Origin: Fontibacter flavus
GTDB lineage: Bacteria > Bacteroidota > Bacteroidia > Cytophagales > Cyclobacteriaceae
DNA: 64,000 bases
Assembly: GCF_042432905.1 (NCBI RefSeq)
Contig: NZ_JBHLWI010000027.1
Location: 1 to 64,000 of the forward strand
Direction: 5' to 3'
The notes under the pieces were generated by a model. That model was given only the letters and a program-made list of their open reading frames with translations, did not search any database and had not been told where the DNA came from. Positions 1 to 9,470 of the stretch are shown here, in pieces. A program made the position numbers and the translations under genes. Position 1 is the stretch's first letter; the number at the start of each line of letters is the position of its first letter.

Positions 1-30
1 TAACTTGAATTCATTTACAATTAAAGTTTT

Positions 31-64
31 AAGGCTTCCAGCACTCCCTGCTTTCGGAAGCCTT
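31..64. terminator. hairpin terminator of an off-window gene
   Basis: A perfect 9-bp inverted repeat (31-39 with 56-64, AAGGCTTCC/GGAAGCCTT) is followed by a short T-rich stretch. It probably ends a gene lying to the left of the window. The following bases up to 147 are AT-rich and hold no gene; they include a TAATTGATAATTCGTAATT-like low-complexity stretch. Confidence 0.5.
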
Positions 65-147
65 ATTTTATATCTCTAATATAATGAATTTCAGTTAATT
101 AACCACTAACTAAACGGCATTAATTGATAATTCGTAATTTACAGTTC

Positions 148-642
148 TCACCTTCCAAAATCATCCTGCAATCTCACAATATCCTCCTCGTCAGATGGGT
201 TTTCTGCATCAGTATGCTGCCATATTTCTGCTACTATGCCCCAATCTTCGAGACCGATCAAACGATGTCTTTCTCCTTGTTGCAACTTGATTTTATCCCC
301 TTCCTTCAAGACATGTTTTTTTTCTTCTTCATCAGTCAAACTGGTGGATACAGCTACTTCCCCTCTAACACACCTCCAGATTTCAGCTCTTCTAAAATGG
401 TACTGCCAGCTCAACCGCTTTCCTGGGGAAACCAAAAGAATTTTGGGGCTTAGTTTTTCTGATAATTTCAACGCTTTAAAATCCTCATCAGGGAAAAACT
501 CATGCGCAAAACTTTGGGCCTGAGATTCTTCAATTACCAAAAATCCGCCCCATGGCCTTTCCCTATCTTCTTTGATAATGGTAAAACCCTTTTCTTTCAT
601 CAATGCCTCAGCGGCTCCAAAAATTTCAGCCTTAGTTGTCAT
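148..642 (-). CDS. cupin protein, type II mannose-6-phosphate isomerase-like
   Basis: 164 aa, single cupin domain. Conserved cupin features are visible: a first motif with the WQYHFRRAEIWRCVRG segment and a second with GERHRL. It ends in DIVRLQDDFGR, the closing motif seen in the C-terminal isomerase domain of bifunctional GDP-mannose pyrophosphorylase/phosphomannose isomerases. It therefore probably binds a metal through its histidines and acts on a sugar phosphate in the cytoplasm, but the substrate cannot be read from sequence. Related stand-alone proteins are often labelled phosphoheptose or D-lyxose isomerase. The ATG at 642 is the only good start. It is transcribed away from the next gene, so the 643-806 gap should hold divergent promoters. 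Confidence 0.75.
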   Translation of the reverse strand: MTTKAEIFGAAEALMKEKGFTIIKEDRERPWGGFLVIEESQAQSFAHEFFPDEDFKALKLSEKLSPKILLVSPGKRLSWQYHFRRAEIWRCVRGEVAVSTSLTDEEEKKHVLKEGDKIKLQQGERHRLIGLEDWGIVAEIWQHTDAENPSDEEDIVRLQDDFGR

Positions 643-806
643 AAATTTTTATTTGTCGGATAATTAAAAACCAAATATGCGAATTGCAGACCGAATTATA
701 AAATCAACCCAAGAACCCTTCACTTGAGTTTGAAAACCATTTTAAAAAGCCTGTTTTTATTTGGGATATTTTCGCCAAATTTATAGAAAGTAAAACCAAC
801 CTCATT

Positions 807-3800
807 ATGAAGAAAATATTGTTAATTGGACTTGTCCTGATGCTGGCTTTTCCCGGGTTTTCCCAAAGAGGAAGAGGCAATACCAGCAATACTCCTACAG
901 TAAATTTTGACCCCGAACTTTACAGTGGTCTAGAATGGCGCAATATCGGCCCATTCCGTGGTGGTAGATCCAACGCCGTCACCGGAGTGCCCGGTAATGA
1001 CCAGGTTTATTTTGCCGGTTATACAGGTGGAGGCATTTGGAAAACAGAAAATGCCGGAATATCCTGGAAAAACATCTCTGATGGACAGTTAGCCACAAGT
1101 TCGGTCGGGGATATTGCCATCAGTGAATCCGATCCAAATGTGATTTATGTAGGCATGGGCGAGCATGCCATCAGAGGCGTGATGACAAGTTATGGTGATG
1201 GTGTCTATAAATCAACCGATGGTGGTAAAAACTGGAAAAATGTGGGACTGGAAAAAACCAGACATATTTCTGATGTGGTAATACATCCACAAAATTCCGA
1301 CATCGTCTACGTTGCTGCCCAAGGAGCAGCTCATGGAGCTAGTGAAGACAGAGGAATTTACAAAAGCATGGATGGAGGACAGACTTGGAAAAAGGTGCTT
1401 TATGTAGACGAAAATACCGGGGCTTCTTCTTTAAGTATGGATTACAATAACCCAAGAATTCTATATGCTGCCACATGGGAACATATACGCCTCCCTTGGC
1501 AAGTAAGAAGTGGCGGAGCAGGATGTGCCATATGGAAGTCTGTGGATGGCGGTGAAACTTGGGAAAAAATCAATAATGGTCTGCCAAAGGAAATGGGCAA
1601 AATCGGTATCAGTGTCTCCCGCGCCAACTCAGATAGGGTATATGCCATCGTGGAAGCTGAAAAATCCGTAGCGGGTGTCTACCGCTCTGATAATGGAGGA
1701 CAATCCTGGACCCATATGACCAATAATGCGCTCCTGACATCTAGATCCTGGTATTACACGGAAGTAATGGCTGACCCTAAAAATCCAGAAGTGGTCTATG
1801 TGATGAATTCTCCACTGACCAAATCGATCGATGGCGGAAAAACCTTCACAGTAGTACCAGTCAGGCATGTGGATACCCATGATATCTGGATCAATCCCGA
1901 TAACCCAAGCAATGTCATCCTGGGTGATGATGGCGGTGCTGAAATCTCTTTCGATGGCGGAAAAAGTTGGTCTACCCAAGATAACCAGCCTACAGCCCAG
2001 TTTTATAGGGTCAATGTGGACAACATGTTCCCTTACAAAGTATATGGTGGACAGCAGGACAACTCATCCGTTGTCATCAAAAGCCGAAACAATTATATCG
2101 GATTGACGGAAAAGGATTGGTTCATTGGTCCGGGTTGTGAAAGTGCTTTTGTGGCATTCGATCCCAATAATCCTGTCTTGTTATATGGAGGCTGTTATCA
2201 GGGCATTATTGATGTGTTGGATATGGACAATGGGCATACAAAGGATATTAGGGCCAATCCAGCCAACATCCTGGCTTATGATGCTCAGGCTATGAAATAC
2301 AGGTTCAATTGGAATGCTCCTTTGTTGGCTTCGCCCCATGATTACAACACCATCTATCATGGTGGAAATGTTCTTTTAAAGACTACTAATGGAGGTCTAA
2401 GTTGGGAGGAAATCAGCCCTGATTTAACTAGGAACGAAAAAAGCAAACAAGGACCAGGAGGTGCTCCTATCACAAACGAAGGTGCCGGAGGAGAAAATTA
2501 CAATACCTTGAGTTACGTAATCGAATCACCTCATGAACAAGGGGTGATCTATACTGGTAGCGATTGTGGACTTGTCCACATCACTAGAGATGGTGGGGCC
2601 ACCTGGCAAAACATCACCCCGGCAGGATTACCGGAGAGCCTTATTCAATCCATTGAGGTCTCTCCACACGATAAAGGAACTGCCTATATAGCCGCTACCC
2701 GTTATAAATTCAACGATTTCCGCACCATGAGTTATAAGACTACTGACTATGGCAAAACATGGCAGCCTATCAATGCTGGAATCCAGCAAGATGACTTTAT
2801 CAAAGTCATCAGAGAAGATAAAAAAGTGAAAGACATACTCTATGCAGGAGCAGAAAGAGGTTTTTATATCTCATTTAATGCCGGGGCAAATTGGCATCAG
2901 CTTCAGTTAAATCTTCCTGTGGTACCCATCACTGACATCACTTTTGCAGACAATGATATGGTAATTTCCACTGCTGGTAGAGCATTCTGGATTTTAGATG
3001 ATCTCAGTGCTCTACAGCAATCAAAGGGAAAACTTGGGGCATTACAAATCTTTCAGCCAAAACCTACCTATAAATACGAAGGCTATATTCCTTCTTGGAT
3101 GGACCTCCCTCCGGGTATCGGAGAAAACCCGATGACAGGTGTGATTTTGGACTATTACCTGCCAGAAGAGGCTGATTCTTTGGATTTGAAACTTGAAATC
3201 CTCAATAGCGCTGGTAAGGTTGTTCGTTCTTACAGCAACAAAAAAGATGAAAATTTCAAACCCTTCCCAGGAGGACCGTCTCCAGCACCCGTCATTCCTG
3301 CTAAAAAAGGACTGAACAGATTTGCATGGGACTTTAGGGGAGCTACCCTATTGGAAATCCCAAATGCTTTTGTTTATGGGGATTACAGCGGACATAGGCT
3401 TGCCCCTGGAAAATATGTAGCAAGATTGACTTTTGAAGGAGTTAGTACTGAAGCCTCAATTGAGGTAGTACAGGATCCTAACCTTAAAAATGTCAGTCCT
3501 CAGGATTGGATTGCCCAGCAACAGTTGCTAGAAAAAGCAAGTACATTGCTAACTGAAATCCACCAGTCTGTGAATGATATGCGGAATGTAAAATCCCAAC
3601 TTGAGCACCATAACAGTCTACTTAAAAACAGAGAAGATAGCAAAGAACTGCTTACCTCCGGAGAAGAATTGATCAAGAAATTAACAGATTGGGAAAGCAA
3701 GATCGTAGAAACCAGACAGAGCAACTTCCAGGATGTGATCAATTTCCCTAGCCAACTGAATGCTCAGTTCTTCGAATTGAAATCTGCCATAGATGTCCAT

Positions 3801-3959
3801 GACCCAAGACTCACCGATGCCGTAAAGGGCCGACTAGGGGAACTGGAAGCAACCTGGAATTCTTATCAAGTTGTTTTGAATGGTTTGATACAAAAAGAAA
3901 TCCCAGCTTACAATGAGCAATATAAATCGAAAAATATTCCAGCCATAATAAAGGATTAA
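807..3959 (+). CDS. large secreted Asp-box (BNR/VPS10-like) beta-propeller protein
   Basis: 1050 aa with a signal peptide (about residues 1-19, ending FS-Q). At least nine Asp-box motifs of the form S/T-x-D-G-G-x-T/S-W are spread over the first 650 residues (for example STDGGKNW, SMDGGQTW, SVDGGETW, SFDGGKSW, TRDGGATW), typical of sortilin/VPS10 and sialidase-type propellers. The last ~300 residues form a beta-sandwich-like region followed by a helical, charged segment (about 900-1030). Bacteroidota homologues are usually called glycosyl hydrolase or WD40/YVTN/BNR-like protein, but no catalytic residues can be assigned here. It acts outside the cytoplasm. It is monocistronic; the next gene starts about 75 bp downstream. 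Confidence 0.8.
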   Translation: MKKILLIGLVLMLAFPGFSQRGRGNTSNTPTVNFDPELYSGLEWRNIGPFRGGRSNAVTGVPGNDQVYFAGYTGGGIWKTENAGISWKNISDGQLATSSVGDIAISESDPNVIYVGMGEHAIRGVMTSYGDGVYKSTDGGKNWKNVGLEKTRHISDVVIHPQNSDIVYVAAQGAAHGASEDRGIYKSMDGGQTWKKVLYVDENTGASSLSMDYNNPRILYAATWEHIRLPWQVRSGGAGCAIWKSVDGGETWEKINNGLPKEMGKIGISVSRANSDRVYAIVEAEKSVAGVYRSDNGGQSWTHMTNNALLTSRSWYYTEVMADPKNPEVVYVMNSPLTKSIDGGKTFTVVPVRHVDTHDIWINPDNPSNVILGDDGGAEISFDGGKSWSTQDNQPTAQFYRVNVDNMFPYKVYGGQQDNSSVVIKSRNNYIGLTEKDWFIGPGCESAFVAFDPNNPVLLYGGCYQGIIDVLDMDNGHTKDIRANPANILAYDAQAMKYRFNWNAPLLASPHDYNTIYHGGNVLLKTTNGGLSWEEISPDLTRNEKSKQGPGGAPITNEGAGGENYNTLSYVIESPHEQGVIYTGSDCGLVHITRDGGATWQNITPAGLPESLIQSIEVSPHDKGTAYIAATRYKFNDFRTMSYKTTDYGKTWQPINAGIQQDDFIKVIREDKKVKDILYAGAERGFYISFNAGANWHQLQLNLPVVPITDITFADNDMVISTAGRAFWILDDLSALQQSKGKLGALQIFQPKPTYKYEGYIPSWMDLPPGIGENPMTGVILDYYLPEEADSLDLKLEILNSAGKVVRSYSNKKDENFKPFPGGPSPAPVIPAKKGLNRFAWDFRGATLLEIPNAFVYGDYSGHRLAPGKYVARLTFEGVSTEASIEVVQDPNLKNVSPQDWIAQQQLLEKASTLLTEIHQSVNDMRNVKSQLEHHNSLLKNREDSKELLTSGEELIKKLTDWESKIVETRQSNFQDVINFPSQLNAQFFELKSAIDVHDPRLTDAVKGRLGELEATWNSYQVVLNGLIQKEIPAYNEQYKSKNIPAIIKD

Positions 3960-4033
3960 ACCTTTTGGACTGAAATGAGTCAAAGGATATAAGGAAAAAT
4001 AACTTATTCGTGTTTAAACAAAAATCAACCATT

Positions 4034-4627
4034 ATGAAACCAATTCCTATTCTCCTTTTTGCTGCACTGATTTCCTTCTCGTTTATTTTCGGTAAAAGTG
4101 ATGCAGTCTTAAATGTAGATAAAAATGAAAGTACCGTATCTTGGAAAGCCAGCAAAGTAACCGGCACACACTTTGGCAAGGTTAAAATCTCCAAAGCAGA
4201 ACTTGACTTTCGGAATGAACGCATTCAGGGTGGCTCCTTCGAAATGGATATGACATCCATCACTGTGGAAGACATTACAGATGCCAATTCAAACAAAAGG
4301 CTGACAGACCATTTGAAATCAGATGATTTTTTCTCTTCAGAAAAATTCAAATCCTCTTCCATGAAAATCACTTCCGCCAAAACCAACAACGGAAAGGATT
4401 ATCAAATCACAGGTGATTTGGTCATCAAGGGCATCAGTCACCCGGTAACTTTTCCTGCAATTGTAGAGGTAAGCGGCAATAAAATTACCGCCACAGCCAA
4501 TATCACCTTTGACCGTACAAAATACGACATCAAATACCGCTCAGGAAGTTACTTTGAAAATCTTGCGGACCGTTTGATCTATGATGATGTTCATTTAGAG
4601 GTAAAACTAGTGGCGATGTCTAACTAA
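4034..4627 (+). CDS. YceI family secreted lipid-binding protein
   Basis: 197 aa. The ATG at 4034 is preferred over the in-frame GTG at 4010 because it puts a normal signal peptide (MKPIPILLF..., cleavage around residue 22) at the N-terminus. The mature part shows the YceI lipocalin-like pattern: the VSWKASKVTGTHFGKV strand, a G-G-x-F-E-M-D-M-x-S-I segment, a DHLKSDDFF motif, and the GDLVIKGISHPVTF strand pair near the C-terminus. YceI proteins carry isoprenoid or fatty-acid ligands in the periplasm. The ligand here is not known, although the genome also makes carotenoids. A strong terminator follows. Confidence 0.88.
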   Translation: MKPIPILLFAALISFSFIFGKSDAVLNVDKNESTVSWKASKVTGTHFGKVKISKAELDFRNERIQGGSFEMDMTSITVEDITDANSNKRLTDHLKSDDFFSSEKFKSSSMKITSAKTNNGKDYQITGDLVIKGISHPVTFPAIVEVSGNKITATANITFDRTKYDIKYRSGSYFENLADRLIYDDVHLEVKLVAMSN

Positions 4628-4652
4628 TATTATCCATATCAATTTTCAAGAA

Positions 4653-4687
4653 AAGCTCGGTCTACTCCTATAAGACCGGGCTTTTTT
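4653..4687 (+). terminator. rho-independent terminator after the YceI gene
   Basis: Eleven-base arms 4653-4663 and 4673-4683 pair with one G-T wobble and a 9-base loop, followed by six T residues (4682-4687). Confidence 0.85.
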
Positions 4688-4776
4688 GTATTTTGAATTT
4701 TCTCAAAAAGGAACCTTACCAAAATAAAAGGAATTGTTCTAAGTAAAATAGTGCGCTACTTTAGTAATTTAGCCAT

Positions 4777-6501
4777 ATGGAGTATAAATGGATGATTAGG
4801 GAGAAGGCCGACCTTAAAACAGTAGAGTCCCTAAGTAAAGAAATCAATGTCAATCCAACCTTGGCCAATATGCTGGTCAACAGAGGGGTTGACACTTTTC
4901 AAAAAGCCAAGGATTTTTTCAGGCCTGACTTGGATAAGTTACACGATCCTTTATTGATGAAGGATATGGACAAGGCAGTCATTAGACTGGCCAGTGCGAT
5001 TGAAAATGAAGAAAAGATCCTTGTCTATGGTGATTATGATGTAGATGGTACCACTTCAGTGGCCATGATGTATGGTTACCTAAGCCGGTTTTATCCACAT
5101 CTTGATTTTTATATTCCTGACCGATATAAGGAAGGTTATGGTATTTCAGAAAAAGGGGTTCGTTTTGCAGCTGAAAATAACTTCAAGCTGATCATTTCAT
5201 TAGACTGCGGCATCAAGGCTATTTCTAAAGTTGCTTTGGCCAAAGAACTTGGCGTAGATTTCATCATTTGCGACCATCATACCCCGGGCGAAGAGCTTCC
5301 TCCTGCAGTGGCCATTTTGGATCCCAAAAGACAGGATTGCCAATACCCTTACAAAGAACTTAGTGGCTGTGGGGTGGGATTTAAACTGATTCAGGCCATA
5401 TCTCAACATCGGGGAGAGGATTCAAGCATTGTGATGTCCTACCTTGATCTTTTAGCTATCAGTATCGCAGCTGACATCGTTCCGATCACAGGAGAAAATA
5501 GGATTTTGACTTTTTATGGCATTGAAAGAATCAACAACAACCCTAGACCTGGAATAAAAGCACTGATTCTCCGGAGCAAAATCGAGAAGGATATAGAGAT
5601 ATCTGACATTGTCTTTAAAATAGGCCCTAGAATCAACGCTTCTGGAAGATTGGAACATGCAAAAGCTTCTGTCGAACTTTTGATTTCCAAAGATCTGGAA
5701 GATGCCCTAGCACGGGCAGAGCTGGTAGATACCGTGAATGCTGCGAGAAAAAACTTTGACGAAAACATCACTAAAGAAGCTATTTCCATGATCGAAAGCA
5801 TGGAAGAAGTCAGACAGTACAAATCAACGGTTCTTTTCAAAGAAGATTGGCATAAAGGGGTTATTGGAATTGTAGCCTCCCGATGTATTGAGCGGTATTA
5901 TAGACCTACTATTATTTTAACAGAATCCAATAACAAAGCCACCGGAAGTGCAAGGTCGGTTTTTGATTTTGATATTTACGAAGCCATTTCAGAATGCAGT
6001 GAGCTTTTGGAACAGTTTGGAGGACATAAATATGCCGCTGGCCTAACCATGGCAGTGGACAAAGTACCTGCGTTTCAGGAAAAATTTGAAGAAGTCGTGA
6101 GTTCAAGAATTCATGACATTCACCTGAAGCCAGTCATGGAAATTGATGATGAGATTCTTTTAGATCAGATCAATTATAAATTTTACAATATCCTGAAACA
6201 GATGGCGCCATTTGGACCGGGAAATCCTGAACCCATTTTCACAGTAAAGCAGGTTTATGCTGAAAATGTCAGGGTTTTGAAGGACAAACATTTGAGGTTC
6301 AATGTAGTACAGGACGGACAGGAAACCAAACCTGTTTGTATTGCATTTGGAATGGCCGACAAAAATGCCTTTCCTGATGAGTTTGTGTACAAGATGCTCT
6401 TACGAAAAATGCGCTTTGATTTGGCTTTTGAGATTAGGGAGAATACATTTAGGAACAACAGTAGTCTACAACTTTACGTGAAAGACATAAAATTTGACTG
6501 A
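4777..6501 (+). CDS. recJ: single-stranded-DNA-specific exonuclease RecJ
   Basis: 574 aa, the usual RecJ length. The DHH phosphoesterase core is complete: motif I DYDVDGTTS near residue 86, the CDHHTPG DHH motif near 165-171, and downstream Asp/His motifs. The DHHA1 domain carries the GGHKYAAGLTM signature near residue 415, and a C-terminal OB-type region follows. RecJ degrades single-stranded DNA 5' to 3' with Mn/Mg in RecF-pathway recombination, base excision and mismatch repair. lptB starts two bases after the stop, and GH3 follows with a 1-bp overlap, so the three probably form one transcript. Confidence 0.96.
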   Translation: MEYKWMIREKADLKTVESLSKEINVNPTLANMLVNRGVDTFQKAKDFFRPDLDKLHDPLLMKDMDKAVIRLASAIENEEKILVYGDYDVDGTTSVAMMYGYLSRFYPHLDFYIPDRYKEGYGISEKGVRFAAENNFKLIISLDCGIKAISKVALAKELGVDFIICDHHTPGEELPPAVAILDPKRQDCQYPYKELSGCGVGFKLIQAISQHRGEDSSIVMSYLDLLAISIAADIVPITGENRILTFYGIERINNNPRPGIKALILRSKIEKDIEISDIVFKIGPRINASGRLEHAKASVELLISKDLEDALARAELVDTVNAARKNFDENITKEAISMIESMEEVRQYKSTVLFKEDWHKGVIGIVASRCIERYYRPTIILTESNNKATGSARSVFDFDIYEAISECSELLEQFGGHKYAAGLTMAVDKVPAFQEKFEEVVSSRIHDIHLKPVMEIDDEILLDQINYKFYNILKQMAPFGPGNPEPIFTVKQVYAENVRVLKDKHLRFNVVQDGQETKPVCIAFGMADKNAFPDEFVYKMLLRKMRFDLAFEIRENTFRNNSSLQLYVKDIKFD

Positions 6502-6503
6502 TT

Positions 6504-7241
6504 ATGAAGCTACGGGCAGAAAACCTGGTAAAAATATACAAAGGAAGAAGGGTCGTCAATAATATCTCTGTGGAAGTTGAACAGGGAGAAATTGTTGGGC
6601 TTTTAGGGCCTAATGGTGCCGGTAAAACCACCTCTTTTTACATGATTGTAGGCCTAATTCAGCCAAATGAAGGTGAAATTTTCTTAGAGGACCAGAATAT
6701 CACCCAGCTGCCCATGTACAAAAGAGCAAAACTGGGCATTGGCTATCTTGCCCAGGAAGCTTCCGTTTTCAGAAAACTTACTGTTGAAGAAAACATCATG
6801 GCCGTTTTGGAAATGACCAAAAAATCCAAAGCCGAAATGAAGGAAAAAGTGGAGAGTCTCTTGGAAGAATTCAGCTTGACGCATGTTCGCAAAAACCTGG
6901 GTATGGTCCTGTCTGGTGGTGAAAGGAGGAGGACAGAAATAGCAAGAGCTTTAGCCGTAGATCCCAAATTTGTGCTCTTGGATGAGCCTTTTGCCGGCGT
7001 AGATCCAATTGCAGTTGAGGAAATCCAAACAATTGTCGCTAAATTGAAAAACAAAAATATAGGTATCCTGATCACTGACCATAACGTTAATGAAACTTTG
7101 TCAATCACAGACAGAGCTTACCTGATGTTTGAAGGAAAATTATTGAAGGCAGGTACTGCTGAAGAGTTGGCGGCAGATGAACAAGTCAGAAGGGTATACC
7201 TAGGCCAGCATTTTGAATTGAAAAGAAAAGTTTTTAACTGA
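6504..7241 (+). CDS. lptB: LPS export ABC transporter ATP-binding protein LptB
   Basis: 245 aa ABC ATPase with Walker A GPNGAGKTT (about residues 35-43), the signature LSGGERRR (about 135-142), Walker B VLLDEPFAGVDP (about 156-167) and an H-loop ITDHNV. The GGERRR(T/V)EIARAL form and the overall length match LptB rather than other ABC ATPases. LptB powers extraction of lipopolysaccharide from the inner membrane with LptF/LptG, which are not in this window. Preceded by recJ with a 2-bp gap and followed by a GH3 gene with a 1-bp overlap. Confidence 0.93.
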   Translation: MKLRAENLVKIYKGRRVVNNISVEVEQGEIVGLLGPNGAGKTTSFYMIVGLIQPNEGEIFLEDQNITQLPMYKRAKLGIGYLAQEASVFRKLTVEENIMAVLEMTKKSKAEMKEKVESLLEEFSLTHVRKNLGMVLSGGERRRTEIARALAVDPKFVLLDEPFAGVDPIAVEEIQTIVAKLKNKNIGILITDHNVNETLSITDRAYLMFEGKLLKAGTAEELAADEQVRRVYLGQHFELKRKVFN

Positions 7242-8758
7242 TGGAAGTAGTCAATTCCTTCATGACCTGGATTTTTAAAAACCGCATAGGTCAGATTGAG
7301 CATTTCAAAAAGAACCCTATTGAGGTCCAGGAGGAGCTCCTTGAGGAGCTTATTTCTACAGCCAAAAGGACTGAGTTTGGAAAACAGTTTCATTTTGGCG
7401 AAATCAGGAAGTACCAGGATTTTGCTGAGAAAGTACCGGTACAGGCTTATGAAGAAATGAAACCCTATTTTGAAAGGGTCATGCAAGGCCATCAAAATGT
7501 CATTTGGCCATCTGAAATCAGGTGGTTTTCCAAATCATCCGGAACTACCTCAAGCAGAAGCAAATATATCCCAGTATCCCAGGAGTCTTTGGAAGATTGC
7601 CATTTCAAAGGTGGCAAAGACATGATTTCATTATATGTCAATAATTATCCGGAAAGTAAACTGTTTGCCGGCAAAAGCCTGAGCATCGGAGGAAGCCTTG
7701 GACAAAACCCCATCAACCCAAAGAGTGAAATCCAAGTTGGAGATATTTCTGCTGTGATCATGCAAAACCTACCGCTCTGGGTACAGTTTGCCAGAACCCC
7801 TAGTTTGGAAGTAGCGCTGATGAGTGAGTGGGAAAGTAAAATTGACCGAATGGCAAAGGAAGTGATGAACGAAAATGTTGTAAGCATCTCCGGTGTGCCT
7901 ACATGGACAATCGTACTGATTCAGCGCATCATGGATCTGAAAAAGGCCAATCATATCCTTGAAGTATGGCCAAACCTTGAGGTTTTCTTTCATGGCGCCG
8001 TGGCGTTTGGTCCTTACAGAAAACTTTTTCAGGAACTGATTCCCTCTCCTAAAATGCATTATATGGAGACATACAATGCTTCAGAAGGTTTCTTTGGGAT
8101 TCAGGATCAAAAAGAATCAGATGAAATGTTGCTGATGTTAGACTATGGAATTTATTACGAATTCATTCCCATGGAGGAGTGGGAAAGTGATAACCCAAAA
8201 GTCATTCCTTTGGCAGATGTTGAAATAGGTAAAAATTATGCCATCCTGATTACCACCAATGCAGGATTATGGCGATACAAAATCGGCGATACGGTCAAAT
8301 TCACAAGCACAACTCCGTACAGAATCAGGATTTCAGGTAGGACTAAGCATTTTATCAATGCATTTGGGGAAGAAGTGATTGTGGAAAATGCAGAAAAAGC
8401 CATACAGACTGCTGCAGAAGCCACCAATGCCACAATTACCAATTTCACTGCCGCTCCTGTGTACTTTGGAGATTCCAAAAGCAAGGGAAGTCATGAATGG
8501 GTTATTGAATTCAAAACCTTCCCTTCCGATCAGGAACAATTCAAACAACTGCTGGACAGCACACTCAGGGAAATCAATTCTGATTATGATGCCAAACGCT
8601 ACAAAGATCTCGCCCTCTCCAGTCCAATTATACATTTTGCCACGGAGGGAATATTTGAAAAATGGCTCAAAAACAAGGGCAAACTAGGAGGTCAAAACAA
8701 AGTCCCAAGACTGTCCAATACCCGTGAATATATGGAAGAAGTGCTTAAGCTTCTTTAA
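7241..8758 (+). CDS. GH3 family acyl-acid-amido-synthetase-like protein
   Basis: 505 aa, the full length of bacterial GH3 proteins. Recognisable features are the SKSSGTTSSRSKYIPVS nucleotide-binding loop near residue 96, the METYNASEGFFG segment near 275, and the WRYKIGDTV segment near 347, which correspond to the ATP/AMP motifs of the ANL-like GH3 fold. Plant GH3 enzymes adenylate a carboxylic acid hormone and join it to an amino acid. The bacterial substrate is unknown. The start codon overlaps the lptB stop by 1 bp, so it is translationally coupled to LPS export. It ends 12 bp from the convergent mtgA stop. Confidence 0.88.
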   Translation: MEVVNSFMTWIFKNRIGQIEHFKKNPIEVQEELLEELISTAKRTEFGKQFHFGEIRKYQDFAEKVPVQAYEEMKPYFERVMQGHQNVIWPSEIRWFSKSSGTTSSRSKYIPVSQESLEDCHFKGGKDMISLYVNNYPESKLFAGKSLSIGGSLGQNPINPKSEIQVGDISAVIMQNLPLWVQFARTPSLEVALMSEWESKIDRMAKEVMNENVVSISGVPTWTIVLIQRIMDLKKANHILEVWPNLEVFFHGAVAFGPYRKLFQELIPSPKMHYMETYNASEGFFGIQDQKESDEMLLMLDYGIYYEFIPMEEWESDNPKVIPLADVEIGKNYAILITTNAGLWRYKIGDTVKFTSTTPYRIRISGRTKHFINAFGEEVIVENAEKAIQTAAEATNATITNFTAAPVYFGDSKSKGSHEWVIEFKTFPSDQEQFKQLLDSTLREINSDYDAKRYKDLALSSPIIHFATEGIFEKWLKNKGKLGGQNKVPRLSNTREYMEEVLKLL

Positions 8759-8770
8759 TCGCTCCCGTTC

Positions 8771-9466
8771 TTATATCCCCATTCCAACAGGATTGATATT
8801 ATTCATCTGCCTCAAAATCCAGACCTGCCTTCCCTGAATATAGGGAGTTGGCCTTGCAGGTGACCATCTTCTCGGGTTGGGTAAAACAGCTGCTATTAAG
8901 GCAGACTCATTCCTGTTCAATTTGGCGGCAGACTTTTTAAAATTCGTTTGTGCAGCTGCTTCTATTCCATAGACGCCTTCTCCCATCTCGATCACATTCA
9001 GATAGACTTCCATAATCCTTTCTTTTGACCAGATGGTCTCAATCAGAAAAGTGAAATAAGCCTCCAGCCCTTTTCTGACCAAATTCCTGCCTGGCCAAAG
9101 AAATACATTTTTAGCTGTTTGCTGTGAAATGGTGCTAGCTCCTTTGACGCGCTTTCCTTTTTTGTTGTTTTCCCAGGCCTTTTTCATGGCCTCCCAATCA
9201 AAGCCATTATGGTCCAAGAATTTTTGATCTTCTGCAGCAACTACTGCCTGTGGCACATTCTTAGAAATGTGCTTCATGGAAACCCAATCCTTATAGAGCC
9301 TCAACTCCTTTTTTTCATCCACTGCCTGTTCATATAATCTAATGACCATCAAAGGAGTAATCGGCACTGGAATGAATCGGTAGATAATGGTAAAACCAAT
9401 ACTTAGGATAAAAAACCAAAGGATGATTTTAAATATTATACGAAAGATAATTCTGAAGATTCTCAT
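8771..9466 (-). CDS. mtgA: monofunctional biosynthetic peptidoglycan transglycosylase
   Basis: 231 aa from the ATG at 9466; an upstream in-frame TTG at 9478 would overlap the preceding gene and is not preferred. One N-terminal transmembrane helix (about residues 1-28) is followed by a GT51 domain with the EDQKFLDHNGFDW motif, whose Glu is the expected catalytic base, and the KGASTISQQTAKNVFLWPGR motif. It polymerises lipid II glycan strands on the periplasmic face without a transpeptidase domain. It lies 4 bp after the methyltransferase gene and probably shares its transcript. Confidence 0.93.
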   Translation of the reverse strand: MRIFRIIFRIIFKIILWFFILSIGFTIIYRFIPVPITPLMVIRLYEQAVDEKKELRLYKDWVSMKHISKNVPQAVVAAEDQKFLDHNGFDWEAMKKAWENNKKGKRVKGASTISQQTAKNVFLWPGRNLVRKGLEAYFTFLIETIWSKERIMEVYLNVIEMGEGVYGIEAAAQTNFKKSAAKLNRNESALIAAVLPNPRRWSPARPTPYIQGRQVWILRQMNNINPVGMGI

Positions 9467-9470
9467 GGGG

